This document shows, one piece after another, positions 17,701-30,930 of a stretch of 64,000 nucleotides of DNA; positions within the stretch are counted from its first letter, which is position 1; each line of letters starts with the position of its first letter. A model generated the notes under the pieces. The model was not told where the DNA came from. It did no database searches and was given only the letters and a program-made list of their open reading frames with translations. The position numbers and the translations under genes were made by a program. This DNA comes from Callipepla californica brunnescens. Its lineage: Eukaryota > Chordata > Aves > Galliformes > Odontophoridae. The stretch lies in assembly GCA_023055505.1 (NCBI GenBank), contig JALIRH010000045.1:930001-994000 (forward strand), written 5' to 3'.

Positions 17701-20654
17701 CTGTGCTGCTGGCCCCACGATGCTTACAAGGGAAGATGGAGTTGGATGAGGACCACGAAGTACCTGGGACCCTCGTGGACCTGCTGTGAGCAGCTGGGTG
17801 CTGGCCAGGGTCTGTGGGAGACCATCCTCAGTGGCTTGACTTCGCCCCAGCTCAGCCCCACAGCAGTGTTCTGTGCCTGTCCCTTGCTCCCATCCCTTCT
17901 TTCCATGTTCGGTGACAAGAAGTGATTAAGGGCTTTGATAATTAGGATTTATTCTTTGCTTCTGTCCCAGGCTGCTCAAAGAACCCTAACACAGCTCTAG
18001 GTTTGACCTGGTAGCTGGGGATGCTTCCTTTTGGCAGTGCATCCTTTGCTGTGTTCACAACAGTGGGGGCTTCTCCTGGGCACATGCAAAGTCTGCTCAG
18101 CCACTTCCAGTGTATTTGGGACGTGGTTTCCTTTGGGTGAGTGCACCGGAGATGTGTGTGTCTGACAGCCTCAGTGCTCTGCAGTTTGCTTGGTGGCAGG
18201 GTTTGTGTTCCGTGCAGGAGCCCGGCTCCAGCCCAGCTTGCTGCCTTCATGCTGTGCTTGCCCTCTGGCAAGGAAAGCATGGAAACCTGATGTTGCACAG
18301 CTCCTGGAGGGGCAATTTGGGGTGGCTGGGAGCTCAGCTTTCTTGTAGAAAAGGGAATTTGGAGCTCCAGACCAGGAGGCAAAACCCCCTATGGCAATGG
18401 CATGTGAGGACAGGTCTTCAGCAGATGCGGAAGGGGTGCAGCACCCTCTTAGAGTGCTCTGTTCCCCACTCCTCCAGCTTGGATTCCCCTGGAGTGCACC
18501 CAAACCTGTGGTCAGCCTGCCAGAGCTGGCTCCTCTCTCCATCTTTCTCCAGGAGGCGATAAATCCCCCCCTCAGTGTGCAGCAGGGTCTGACATCAGCT
18601 GATGTCTCATGCTCTGGCAGCCAGCTCCTGGCTCCTGTCTATGTCCAGCAGATCCCTCCCAGCTGAGCTCCTCTCCATCACTCAATGGCAATGGGATGCT
18701 GCTGGGTTCTTTATCCCAGTGCCAACATCTCCTCGGAGCACCAAGGTCCCTGCCACGTGCTTCAGTCTAGCACTGCATAATTACTGGAGCAGCTGCCAGC
18801 TTGGGGAGCTGGGAACAACCTAAATCCTCCTCCTGAATGTGGGCAGATGGGCCAAAGCAGGAGACAGCCAGCACTGGAGATGTGAGCTGCTTGACAGCTC
18901 CCCTCTGCAGACAGGCACTGCTTTTAATGTCCCATCATACCTAATTGACTTATTGCTCGTCTTCACAAATTGCCCTCTTAACGGCAGCTGCAACTCCAGC
19001 ATGTGTAAGCGACCCTGCTAATGACAATTCCAGATGCACCCACTGCTTTCCCTTACTCAGAGAGAGGCAGGAAATCTCTGAAAGCCAAAAAGGTTGGGAA
19101 CGACAGCGGGGTGGGGTACCACTGTCTGCCCCAAAGCTGCTGCAGGAGTCTGTCCCCACTGCCCTGCTGTCACCATGCCTGGTGCTGGGGCTCATCCCAT
19201 TGCTCGGGATGCTATAAGCAGCTAATGGGTGCACCACGGCAGCTCAGAAACACTTTTTGATGGTGTGCAAGCATTTTGGTGAGCCTTGGGGCATGGGGGC
19301 ACGAGGACAACGGTGTCCCATCTCCAGTTGGTTGAAGTTCAGTGCGGAGCAAAGGGATTCCTGTGCTCCCCACTACAGTTGTGGTGCCCGCGTTGGGAGT
19401 TGGAGCACTCTGCTTGCTTTCTGGCTGCAGGATTTATTATTAGCTCTGAAGTTTAACAGTTTTACCAGGAGAAACACTACAAGATCCCATGTTTTTTTTT
19501 GCATGGAATCTTTACAAGCAACAGACTGACAGCACCGAGGCAGAAGGGGCAGTGATTTCCACCTCCCCCCTACACAGGTTGTGCTGTAGTGGGACCCCTT
19601 GGCTGATGTGCAACTTCTCCTCATCAAACCCCATCAAAGTGCAGAGTGGTCTGAGGGCTGATGGAACTCCTACAGCTTCTGCAGAGCTTTGTTGGGTAGG
19701 GAATAGTGACCATGATTAATGCCTGGTCCAAAGGGAACGTGAGCAGCAGTTGGTGGCTGGATACTGAGTTTGGGATCAGGCCCATGGCCAGCGAGCAAGG
19801 TGGGGATGTCTTCCAGAGGACACGGTGAGAAGCTGATGTCACCATGGGCTCTGCGGATTTCAGGGGCTGAACACGCTAATCCACGAGAGATCAGACAACA
19901 TGCAGACAGGTTCTGGTTCTTTTTTTTTTCCCTTGGATACAAATCTGGATTTTCTTATCTGCCTAAAATGACAACCCCTTTTAAAAGCTGCCAGATGATC
20001 TATGATGGCAATGAGTTCCGGAGGCCAAGTGTGTCACGCCAGTACGAGCTTCTAGGGAGTCTTATTCGGCAGCCTCAATCCCTGGCTCTCGCCATGGAGC
20101 TTCAGAAGAGCACGATCCTTTCTTCAGTGCAGGAAACAGAAGAGCACAGTGATGGGGCTGCCATGCTTGAGGTGGTCCCGAGTCCTTCACCCATGGACAC
20201 GTCTTCAGCCGTAGCGTTTGAGCATCCATAATTAATGCCTCCGCTAAAGACAAACAGCGTTCAGGAAGATTTATCATTTCTTCTCTTGTAATTATCTGTC
20301 AAAATTAAAATAATAGCCTTTTAGACGGAACAGAGAGCGTTTTTTTTTTTTTCTTTAATTAATTAAGTATGCAGCTTGTCAAGCAAAATCAAGGTCACCA
20401 AGAGAGAGACAAAGCCAACTGCCCTGCCAGCGCTGCTCCTCTCGCAGTGGGAAAGAGCTGAGGACAGTGGGGTGGGTTTGCTCAAGCCTTCAGCTCCCAG
20501 TGGACCTCCATGAGCTGTAATTACACTTTATGTATACAGATATCCTCTGTGCTGGAGGCCCATCAGTCTGTGCAACCTGGAGAAGGTGCTTGGGGCACTC
20601 TGCCCTGGACCAGACTGTGCAGGCAGACCAAGATGAGGCGAACTGCCCACCCAC
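14706..20654. other. Intergenic, no gene seen
   Basis: Unique sequence of mixed GC content. An AT-rich, motif-dense island at 16630-16880 (TATTAATCTAATC, ATAAATCAGATTTACC, CACCTG) is a candidate conserved regulatory element. A 154-residue open frame ending at 20231 has no splice context or recognisable domain and is not called. Confidence 0.6.
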
Positions 20655-20762
20655 TGGTGGATGTGGCACTGAGGGACGAGATCAGTGGGCATGGTGACCA
20701 TGGGCTGGAGGTTGGGCTTGTTGACCTTAGAGGTGTTTTTGGGCTTTTATGATTCTGTGAGA
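20655..20762 (+). mobile_element. CR1 3' end fragment
   Basis: GTGGCACTGAGGGAC, then GGGCTTGTTGACCTTAGAGG and TTTTATGATTCTGTGAG match the CR1 3' end on the plus strand. Confidence 0.75.
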
Positions 20763-23700
20763 TCCGCTGTCACCATCCGGCAGGCACCCCACACACGGGG
20801 AGCACTGCAGGCAGCCAGGTGATGTCTTACATTTTGGGCACCCTCGGTGTCCCAGGAACCACCTGGTTCAGTTGGCCTGAGCATCCTTCATCGCTGCGGC
20901 ACAAAGAGCAGCTCCCCCTGGAGAAGCAGGCAGTCAGGCTGGGGTATCCCAGAGGTGTGAAACAATTTCCAGTCTCAGATTCTCCCACCTGAGCCGAGTG
21001 CAGCATGAGGGAAATGCTGCTAGCACGGGGAGGATGCTGCTTTATGATGGAGACCTCTGGATCCCTGTGCTGCAAGATGCTCTTCTCCAGGGAGGCAGTG
21101 AATGGCTGTGCAGGCTTCCTTCTCTCTGATAACAGACTCTATTAGCGTGAGGTATTGCTTTCAGCGCTTTGGTGAAAAATGTTAGCTTTCTTCATGAGAG
21201 GTATCTATTGGGTTAGGATTATATTGGCCATAAATAACAGAGACAGGCTTGATTCCAGGTGCTTTCCCAGCTCATAATTGGAACACTATTACCAATTGTA
21301 AACATCTACCTTGTGCGAGGGACGCACCTCTAAATGCAGCAAAGTGGGGATGGCACGCAGGGGGTGCCAGGAGTCAGTGGAGCAGAGTCCCCTGGGACAG
21401 GTGATGGAGGAATGGGGCTGCCTGGGATCGCTGGTTCTCTGGGATTGGGGGTCAGACCCTCATCATTTTGGGGTGGCTGTTGAGCTGCTGCATGGAGGAG
21501 CTCACAGGGGTAGTTGTTGTTCTTAGTGGAGAGGTATCCTTGCTCTTCCAGCTTAGCCTTGAAGCCTGGCTCCACGCTTTGCTCACCTCCCTGCGTCCCC
21601 ATGCCCACCCCACACCTGAACCCACAGTGAGCGCCAGGCCGGGCGTGGAGGGCACCCACGAGTGTGTCACCATTCAATCAGAACAGAATAGAATCCGAAT
21701 TTCTGGCATTTCTGAACGGTCCAAGGGCATCCTGTCATTTGTCGTCACTTTAGGCTTTTTGTTTTTTGGATCTTTTCATCTCTTCTTGCGGTGTGCGGTC
21801 ACCCAATATTGACATGAATTTGAACAAATGATTTTCACAAACCTCGGCTTTTTGGCCGCTTGGTTTCTCTAGAAATCAATCTCTAAAAGAGCCAGCGACC
21901 TCTTACAGCTCTGAAGATGCTCACGGAGACTTCCAGGCAGTGCGTGCGGGGATGCTGCGATCTGTGCAGTGGTGCAGGAGGAGATTGGTGAGCCCAGGGC
22001 ACGGGATCCCACCCCCACAGAGCGGAGTGATGGCAGAATGAATGAGTTCACAAAGCCTGAGTGCCGGGCATTGCTCATTTTCCTCCTCTTGTGCGTTGGT
22101 ATTGTTTATTAATTAGATAATATACACAAGTTTATATAAATCTTGCTTCAAATCCCAGCAAATTTGCTGGGCAAATATTAACCGCTACAAACACCAAGAG
22201 GATAATGGAACCGCGAGCAGCTCAGGTTTATTAAGAGCAAATCACGCCAGACAAACTTAATTACATTTCTGATGGAACCGCTACATTAGGAGACAAAGCG
22301 AAGGCAGCTAAAACTGCAGAGCTTGAATACAGGGGCCGTCCCCACGAGGGAGAGTGCTGAGGCTGTGCTGCAGGTTTGCATTCTGGACAAGAGTTTATTT
22401 CCCTAAAGCTTGCTTGGATGCAGGCGGGGGTTGATGCTGGAAGATGCTCATGGGGATGCAGTGCAGTGCTGGCAGCAGGCTTGCTGCACTGCTCGCCCCG
22501 TGCTCGGGTTGCTTGCTGCAGTCAGATTCGGTGTGTGGCAGAGCCTTGCTATCATCCGGAGAGATTGGAGCTTAATGCGGCCCCTGGGTCTGCTACCGCT
22601 GCTGCGGGGGATAGTCTGTAATGTTGATATCAGAGTAACCCTGCAGCAGCTCTGCCAGCACGACTGTTTCAAGGAGGATCGGAGATCCTGCAATCAGCTC
22701 TCACCCCCATTAAGCCCCTAATCCCAGCTCTTTTTCTTTTTTCTCTTTTCTCCCCAGGGATCAGTTCAGATGTCAACGGGCTTCTGTGTTGGTTTTCCTC
22801 CTCTTAGAGCTCAGTGGTCCCTCAGGGGCTCAGGGGGGGCTCAATGACTCGGGATGACAGCCAGAGAGTCGTTCCCATTTCGATGGGGCAGTTTGGGCTC
22901 CTGGGGCTCCTGGGCTCCCCCCAGCTGCACCGAAGCACCCTCAGCCCTATGTGGACATGGTGCAGCAGCAGATGGGGATATGCCACCAGTCCTGCTCCAG
23001 GCACCTGGTGTGAGAGCAGCACCATTCTGTAGCAGGATGCTTTTGGGGTATTTCCATGCTAGCAAAGGCCGTGCAAAAATAGCATCGCTTTGCATGGCCT
23101 TGTACCATGCAAAGTGGAGAAAAACATTTCCCCACAGCTGGACCCTGCTTTGGAAAGATGGATGCCACGTCCAGATCTGCCCCAATGGGCCTGGCTGCTT
23201 TGCTGCTATGCCATGGGGTGACTTCCAGAGCACACTGACAGCCCCAGGATGCTGTAGACTTGGGAACCACCCCTGCAGCACGTTGGGTGCCTCACACCTT
23301 GCTGTGTCCTCACTGCTTTCTCACAGCTCAGAAGCACGCCAGCTGCATTGCTCAGCCCAATCTGCTTTGTTCCTGGCCCAGAAAAGCATCTGATCACCTG
23401 GAGCAGCCGTTCCCTGTGCTCAAAGACAGATGGGTTTGAGAGGGAGGGGGAGCTCTGCATGCTGCGCTGGGATTTCCCTGGGATCTGTGTGTTTATGCAG
23501 CGTTACTGCAGCCTGGGCGCCTTTGGAAAAATCTCTATTTCCATTACAGGAATGGAAATGCAGACCCTGAATTTTTTTCCCTCCTGTGCTGAAAGAGGGA
23601 ATACTGTTAATGCCCTGTGCTTGTTACCCTGTCTGGGGGATTTCCTCTCCTAGAATTACTAGCATGGGACTTGCCAAAGCCAGTCTCTACTCTCCCATCA

Positions 23701-23934
23701 TCACCGAGATCCTGGAAAAGGAGCGGGTGCTCTGGAAATGGGGCAAAATCATCAACCATCACTCTCCCTTCCTTGATTTTATCCATCAGCATGAACCATG
23801 TGGTCAAGCCTAGACATCCGCAGCTCACTTCTGCACTTGGCTTTTGTATCTTAGGATATATGAATTATTTGGGCTTATGTTGGGCTGGTGATAGCCACGA
23901 GTGTACCCAGGGTCAGAGCAAAGGGACAGGTCAT
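20763..23934. other. Intergenic with AT-rich islands and an 18-bp palindrome
   Basis: No gene is seen. AT-rich islands lie at 21120-21310 and 22085-22330. The second contains TTAATTAGATAAT, a TTTATATAAAT block and the perfect inverted repeat CCCAGCAAATTTGCTGGG at 22154-22171. They are candidate enhancers only. Confidence 0.55.
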
Positions 23935-24086
23935 GGAAACATAGAACCACAGAAACATAAGGACATAGAATATGGAACCATAAAATTACAGAAACACAGA
24001 ACCACAGATCCACAGAATCATAGAACAGCAGAGCCATAAATCCACAGAACCACAGAATCACAGAACCACGGGATGATGGGACCACA
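23935..24086 (-). repeat. Array of CR1-tail-like units (CACAGAAYC / CATAGAAY)
   Basis: About 15 degenerate 8-10 bp units resemble the reverse complement of the CR1 terminal repeat ATTCTRTG. CR1 copies normally end in only a few such units, so this is an expanded tail, followed directly by a CR1 in the opposite orientation. Confidence 0.7.
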
Positions 24087-24090
24087 GTAT

Positions 24091-24618
24091 GATACTGGCG
24101 AGGCTGCCCCTTGAGTACTGCGTTCAGTTTTGGGCTCCTCGCTGCAAGAAAGACATCGAGGTCCTGGAGTGAGTCCAGAGAAGGGCAATGAAGCTGAGAG
24201 GGGTCTGGAGCACTAGGCTATGAGGAATGGCTGAAGGAACTGGGATTGGTCAGAGTGGAGAAGAGGAGGATCAGGGGAGACCTCATTGCTCTCTACAAAT
24301 GCCTGAAGGGAAGTTGGAGTGAACTGGGGGTTGGCCTCTTCTCTAGTGTATTTTGTGATAGGATTAGAGGGAATGGCTTTAAGCTGTGCCAGGGGAAATT
24401 CAGACTGGATGCTGGGAAATACTGCTTCTCCAAAAGAGTGGTCAGACACTGGGACGGGCTGCACAGGGAGGTGGTGGAGTCACTGACCCTGGAGGTGTTA
24501 AAGGGACATTTAGATGCTGTGCAGAGGGACGTGGTTTAGAGAGATCTATTGGAGATAGGTGGACAGTTGGACTGGATGATCTTGTAGGTCCTATCCAACC
24601 TTGGTGATCCTGTGATAG
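24091..24618 (+). mobile_element. CR1 fragment, 3' ~530 bp
   Basis: Contains GTTTTGGGCTCCTCGCTGCA, CAGAGAAGGGCAATGAAGCT, GACCTCATTGCTCTCTACAA and TTGGACTGGATGATCTTGTA, and ends GGTGATCCTGTGATAG. All are CR1 landmarks in order. Confidence 0.93.
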
Positions 24619-27514
24619 AACCACAGCCTTTCCAAACAGCAGATGCAAAACACACCATCTCTTCCCAGGGAAAACCCACTGGAAAACAGGGATTTTAGCA
24701 CCTGAGAGCAGCTGCTTGCAAAATAAATGAATGTGAAGGGGCTTGGTGATGTGATGAGCCAGACAGCTCTGCACCACCTGCCCCTGTAGCAGTCAAGTTT
24801 TGCACCACTGCTCCTTTTTTTTTGTTGGAGTTGAACGTAACCCAGGTAAAATTGATTCACCGCCTGGAGATTTGTAAGGAAAATTAATGTCATGCAGAGC
24901 TTTGTCCTCAGGATGCTTGCAAACAAACAGCCTAAAAAAAAAAAAGGTGGTTTAAAATCTGGGTTACTTGTGCTTTGAATGCTTTCTTGTTCTTCTTAAT
25001 TTTTTAATTGATGTATGAAGTGTTTCTTTACCAAATTTCAGTCATATTCATCATGATTACTGCAGCTTTGCTGAGCGTCTGGATGAAGTTCATCCAGGAA
25101 TGAGAACATTTAGCTGGTTTTGGCCAGTTGGACCTTGCTTTTATGCACACTGAGACGTTTCAGGTCAGTGGGATGGGATCACGGGGTGGGACCAGAGCTC
25201 TGTCTTCTGCTGGTTTCATGCATGTCCATCAGGACTGGACATTTCTGTGTTAATGGACATAAGAAAGAATATTTCTTACACTATCTAAGAGATTTTGGAT
25301 CTTCCATCTGATAATGCAGCAGGTGAGGACCTTGAGTACCTTCAACTCTGTACCTTGAGTACCATCAACCAAAAGATCACCTCTGGCCACAGCTGGATCC
25401 AAAACATCACAGCTCAGATATTCTTGTCTAGGAAAAACCATCTCCACATGCAGCTAGAGTGGTGATGGGACAAAAAAACTTGGAGGAACCTTCGGAGGTG
25501 CTTCTGCACCTGGAGGAGCATCCTCTGGTTGCTGGGTGCCCTCAGAGCAGCTCAGTCAAACAGCAGTGGGGTGGCATTGGGCACCAAGGAAAGGAGTGTG
25601 CCAAGTGTTTCAGCACCCTTACAGATTGGCACGTGTCATAAAAATGCAAACCAATTGTTCCTCAAAGGCCTGCAAGGGGTCTCCTAATGCTGAGTCATAT
25701 AGATCCAACTGCAGAGGTCTAACCTCGGGAGTCGGTTTGTGGAGCAAATCTGATTAAATGCTCAGCAAAACCGGTTAATTGTGTGAGGTCTCCCCAGTGA
25801 CTGAGCTCCTGTCCGCAATGAACTCTTTTTGATAAAGATGCATAATAATGAAACTAATCTGTGACCTGATTCAGCTCTTCTGAGGAATTTGTGCTTCGTG
25901 TGAGGATGTGAAGACACTCGCTGGGATGGGAGAGCAAAACAGTGCTCCTTTAGCAGAGGGCTGGCTGCATAAATCATATCAAATAAGTGACAAATTCTTC
26001 TGGATGATGACAGAAAACAATTATACTTTGCATTTATAGGAACTCACTTAAATCCCATAGCCTTTTTCACCCTGAAATCTGTGCATCCCAGCCCTCGGTT
26101 AGAGCTGACTTGTGTCAGTGAAACCAACACCAAATAACACAACTTTCTAATCCTCCAACAGAAAAAGCTGTTCTCCATTTCCAGGATCCTCAGTGGTCAG
26201 CATCATTATTCCCCCAGAAGATTTCCACCTCTCCCTGTGGAATCAGAGAGGTTTTGAGCTTCTCCATGACACTGGGGCACCAGCCATGGTTGTGGATGAC
26301 AAAGTAGACAGGCTCCAAGAGGAAATCCATCGTGAGTGTAGAGCTAATGTTTTATTTTCCTTCTTTGTGTGGCCACAAACTCTTGTGCTCCCACTTCCCT
26401 TTCTCCTTGGTGCCTGTTCCTACCCTCCTACCACTGTTCCTTGTGCTTTTCCTCCCTCCCCAAGCAGTCCTTCAGCTTGCTACCACAGCTGTTTGAGGTT
26501 CGGTGACACCAGGCAGACCACGTCTGAGCCTTCAGTTTCAGCTTTGCCATCTCATACTGGGAGAGCTTTGGAACATCCCTCTCAATGCCGGGCACCTTCT
26601 GACTTCCCACAGTCTGCTGCTGTTCTGCAGTGCTTGTATTTCAGTCCCCCCATAGCTCCGCTGTTCCCTCTTGCTGGAATCCATAAACACACACATTGTT
26701 CTGGAAGAACAATGGTTTTTCTGGCTGAAATATCAGGGGGGAAAAAAGATCTCTGGTTGAATGTCAATGAGAATGCGACTATTTATTGTATTTTCCCTTG
26801 CCGAGGGGAACTAATTCTCTGGGGCAGAAGAAAAGCTTTTTGGTTTCCAGCTGGGAGTGGGGAGGTGCAAGGTCTTCGCAGGAGGTCTGGGTTCAAACAC
26901 GGTTGTGCTGTAGGATTGGCATGAAACTTTCCCTCCACCTTTGGGCTACGCAGCTTTGGGCGTGGAGATGCTCTCAGGCAGCACTGCTCAATCCCATCTG
27001 CTTCCAATTAGTCCAGTTCCTGCCCAGACCTTTTTGGTCTCTCCCTGAGGAGTGTTTAAGCCTCGGAGTGGCTGCTTTTGGGGTTCTGCTGAGTGTCTGC
27101 CCAGCTTGGCAGGCTCACGGCTAAGCATGGATGACCCCCAACTCTCTTCCTTTTCAGTTCATAAACTATCCCTGGGTTATTCTCTGAGGCTTTTATTTGT
27201 CTTTCTGGGATTTCTATCCATCGGCATATAGACATTACTTTTCCTGGCACTATAATCATCTCCCCCAGAAGCTATTTGTAGGTTATGTGGTCTTTTTTTT
27301 ATTGCTACATCTCAAGGCATTCTGGTTTTTATTAAAGAGCCTTGTAAAAGCTGTATTCACAGGACTGGCTTACTTTTAAATCTCTTACAACAACCTTCCC
27401 TGCCTCTCCCTCCATCTGTTCTTCCTTTCAAGTAAAACATTCTTAGGGAGCATAACTATCCTCAAATCTTCCATTATTTCTTCAACTCTTTCTACACCAG
27501 CTGCTTCCATGCCC
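24619..27514. other. Intergenic, no gene supported apart from one exon-like candidate
   Basis: Mostly unique sequence. The exon-like segment at 26185-26331 is listed separately. A 243-residue open frame across 26193-26924 runs through that segment and then through low-quality sequence with no domain. Confidence 0.55.
26185..26331 (+). other. Exon-like segment, 147 nt, unknown gene
   Basis: A good acceptor (TGTTCTCCATTTCCAG) and a consensus donor (CATC/GTGAGT) bound 147 nt. The segment is open in one frame, with phase 1 introns on both sides. The peptide includes VSIIIPPEDFHLSLWNQRGF and VDDKVDRLQEEIHR. I recognise no family and see no partner exons nearby. It may be chance or part of a noncoding transcript. 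Confidence 0.25.
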
Positions 27515-27775
27515 TCTGTGCCCAGCTCACTCCTCATCCATCTCCGTTCACGCTCATTGAGCTGTGCCCAGCTCTGTCCATGCCCACTGTGTCCAGCTTT
27601 ATCTGTACCCATTGTGCCCATCTCCATCCATATCTATTGTGCCCATCTCCATCCCCACCCACTGTGCCCAGCATCTCTGTCCACACCCATCATCCCCAGT
27701 TCTGTCCACACCCATCGTGCCCAGCTCTGTCCGTGCCCGCAGTTCCCAGCTCTGCCTATGCCCATTGAGCTTTGC
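27515..27775. repeat. Minisatellite, ~25-bp unit
   Basis: Units of the type TGTGCCCATCTCCATCCMYA occur about ten times with drift (TGTCCACACCCATCRTGCCC). The long open frames in several phases here are repeat artefacts. Confidence 0.88.
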
Positions 27776-30700
27776 CCATCTTTGCAAGCTGCAGTACAGT
27801 CTCTGCACCAACTCCTGGAGGAATTTGCTTTGTGGATGCGTTGGAGGAGTCCCTCTAGGCCTTGCATCACCTTGATCACTGGCTGTGGCAGAGAAAGGCA
27901 CTGGGATGCCCGCATTGCTTGCCCAGTGTTGCACAATCTTTGCATGAAGCAACCGCTTTTCTTCCTCCTCTCAGTAAATACAAATGAGAGTGTCTAATTA
28001 AAAACAGCCCCATTCCGCTGGAATTTCTGCTCAGAGACTCTGCAAGGCTCTGCTGCTCTTGCTCAACCTGTGATTTTCAAAAACGACATGTACTTTTGTC
28101 ATGTTAATCTTCCTTTAGCCTTGGACTAATTTATACCGACTGAACCCAAGGCAGGCTGCAGGCAGGTTTGCTGGCTCTTGGGCTTAGCTTGATTAAATAA
28201 GTAGTCAGACAAACGCACGCGCTGAATGTCTTGTTTGGTAACAGCAAAACTAATACAGCTCAGCCGTGTTATTATTTTTTTCCCTCCCAAGGAAATAAAA
28301 TGAAGGAAAATAAAGGAGCGGAAATGCTGTGAAAGGAGGCTTTGCTGTGGTCCTGGAGGCACGTAAAAATTCATCAGGTGTTCAGGGTTTTCGCCTAATG
28401 GCTGAAATAACCTTCCTCGTGGAGGAGGCAATCATAAAGTGTGTGCTGCTGTGGCACTGCAGATAGAATCTTAGAGAGAATCTCTTCCGATAGGAAGATT
28501 TGCCTGGGTGAGGGCTGCCAGCTGAAACTCGCTGAATTAACACATCACCGAATTTCCACCCAACACTCCTCAACGAGAAGCCTTAGTTCTTCCTTAACTC
28601 AAGTTGCTAGCACAAGGACACGGTGAGCCCTCCCTGCAAGGAGACAGTGCTATAAGCAGCAATTGATTATTGGCTGTGCGAAGACAATGGGAAAGGTGAC
28701 ATAGAGCATATCTAGCTCAGCAAGAGTGAGTTTATGGGGCACTTCTTGTAGAGAAAACAAACAAGATCTCAGGTCAGGGCCGTGGGGAGTCCCTGGGGAG
28801 ATGTTTCCTTAAAAAGCATGGCTTTCTGCAGGAAAGATCATGACATTTTGGGTGGAAAAACAGCATGTGTGTCATGGAGTCATAGAACCATAGAATGGGT
28901 TGGGTTGGAAGGGACGTCAGGGATTATCAGGCTCTAACCCCAGTGCCACACACAGGGTTGCCAACCAGTAGATGAAGCACTAGATCAGATTGCCCCATCC
29001 AACCTGGCCTTAATCACCTCCAGGGATGGGAATCCACAACCCCCTGGGCAATGGGAAAACCTGTCAGAGGGACAGTCAGGGCAAAACCTAGCTGAAAACT
29101 CACGAGCCTTTTAAAAGAATCAAAAGGTGCAAAAACCCCAACAGCATCCCAGGAATGGTTGTCACTCTGTGGTCATGGGGGTCTGGTGGGCTTCCACCAT
29201 TCTTGGGTGTGACCCCAAGCCCATAGCATGGCCCCAGTGGAATACCTAACACTCATTGCAGCTCGGTCATGGTGCCTTGCCTGGGCAGGGGACAGCAGGC
29301 ATGGTGCAAGTCCTTGAGGGCTGGAAGAGGGTTGGACACGGACCCAAGGGTGCTTACAGCATCCACCTGTAAGCAGATGAGGATTAATCCAAGGCAGCAA
29401 GATAATGAAGAGGATTTGCAACGCCACAGCACAAAGAGAAGCACAGCCCAGGTGATATGCACAGCCCTGAGCACCGAGGGTGGGTGTGAGCTGTGCAAGA
29501 AGGAGATGAGGAATACACCTCAGGATGAGGGGTCCTGCCCCTCCTGGGTGACCCTGGAATTGCCCAAGGGGGTTTGTTGAGCATCCCCATGGCAGGGCCT
29601 CGTGGGCCCTTGGGGGGTGCAGCAAACACAGTGTTTGAGCACCAGATTTGCTTTGTGCACAGCAAATCCTGCCTTGAACCAGGAGACAGAGCACCCCGTG
29701 AGCCTGGCTGCTGCTCTGGGATTTTAGCTCTTTCCTCCTTGCTGTATCAAGAAAGAAAAACCACCAACAAAACAAAACGATTTTCACAGTGCTGCATACT
29801 GCTGGCCCAATTCTGGGGGATAAATACCATCCTGCTCACCGGCTCGGTGTGCCCTGCAAAGCTTGGCTTTGGTTTCTGTGTTTTTGTCACCAGCCCCAGG
29901 TGGCATATGGCATCCGTGCGGTAATTAGGGCTGTTTGCTAATGGCTCTCTGCACATAGCTGTACACCTGGAAGCTCATTAGCAGACACGTGATGTGAGAT
30001 GGGCCCTGCAGAAGGATGGGGCTGAGGCGGATTGAATGTGGCCATGGGGGAAGAAAGGGGGAACCCACGTGGAGGGGTTGGGGTTGAGATGGTCAGAGCA
30101 GCGCATCGCAACCAGGGAGCCAGCTTGTGACCACGGGGAGCAAAGCCCCATCTCACCTGGAGGTGAGCTGCTGCAGAAATGCCTGCAGCTTCTGCTTGGT
30201 TCAAATCCACCTCTTTTAGTGGAGAAAGTTTCCCCCAAAGGCGCTTCTCCGGCACTTTTACTGGCAGTCAATAAGCAAAGGTGACAGAAGTGTTGGAGGC
30301 AGTAAAAAATAAAGTGGGAAAGGAGCAGTTAGGCAGATTGAAGCTGAAGATGAGGCTTCATTTAAGCAAGAAAACGGGTGAAGTGAAATTTAAGCCGTGC
30401 TTTATGGCAAAAGCAGTAGCACATAAACCCTGCAGAGCATCTTATTTCATTTGCTGCTTCCCCTGCCAGCCGCGCTGGCTGCTGGGGGAGCTGGCAGAAG
30501 TGGGACAGCTGCAGGGCTTTAAAACTTCAGGAGGAGCTGTGGGGTTCAGTGGGTTTTTGTCCTAAAGATCAGCCCCTCTTCCCTATAGGACTCAGGGAAA
30601 GCTCTCGCTGCTCACAGCTCTCTGTAGCATCACCCGGGCTGGCTGGCATAGGGGATGTTGTTAACGTGCTCAGCTAATTACCTTCTCCAACAAGAGCCAT

Positions 30701-30930
30701 CGATTGCTGTCCCCACTGGATTTTGAAGTCAGTGCAACGCATGGCATGGCTGTGACAAGGGGACAGCACAGAGGGAGGTGATGGGGACTAAGGGCAAACG
30801 CTGTTCTGCTGCACGGTGGGGGCAAACTGTATTTCAATGCGACACGTGGGTCAACTTGTAGCACTAATGCCACAGCTCCTGAGTCGCTGTGAGCAGCACA
30901 GCATCCTCCATCACACGTGGGTCCTGATGA
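27776..30930. other. Intergenic, one CR1 fragment, no gene seen
   Basis: AT-rich sequence lies at 28000-28330. The remainder is unique with no splice-consistent coding signal. A 204-residue minus-strand open frame at 29173-29787 has no recognisable features. Confidence 0.55.
28874..29045 (-). mobile_element. CR1 3' fragment
   Basis: CATAGAACCATAGAATGGGT, then TTGGAAGGGACGTCAGG, GTTGCCAACCAGTAGATGAA and CACCTCCAGGGATGGG are the reverse-oriented CR1 end. Confidence 0.92.

Noticed and set aside
19770..20231. 154-codon plus-strand frame with a fairly ordinary composition near its end
   Set aside because: No acceptor, donor or recognisable family, so chance cannot be excluded. A conservation test would decide.
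29173..29787. 204-codon minus-strand frame
   Set aside because: No domain, no splice sites and Cys/Leu/His-rich random composition.
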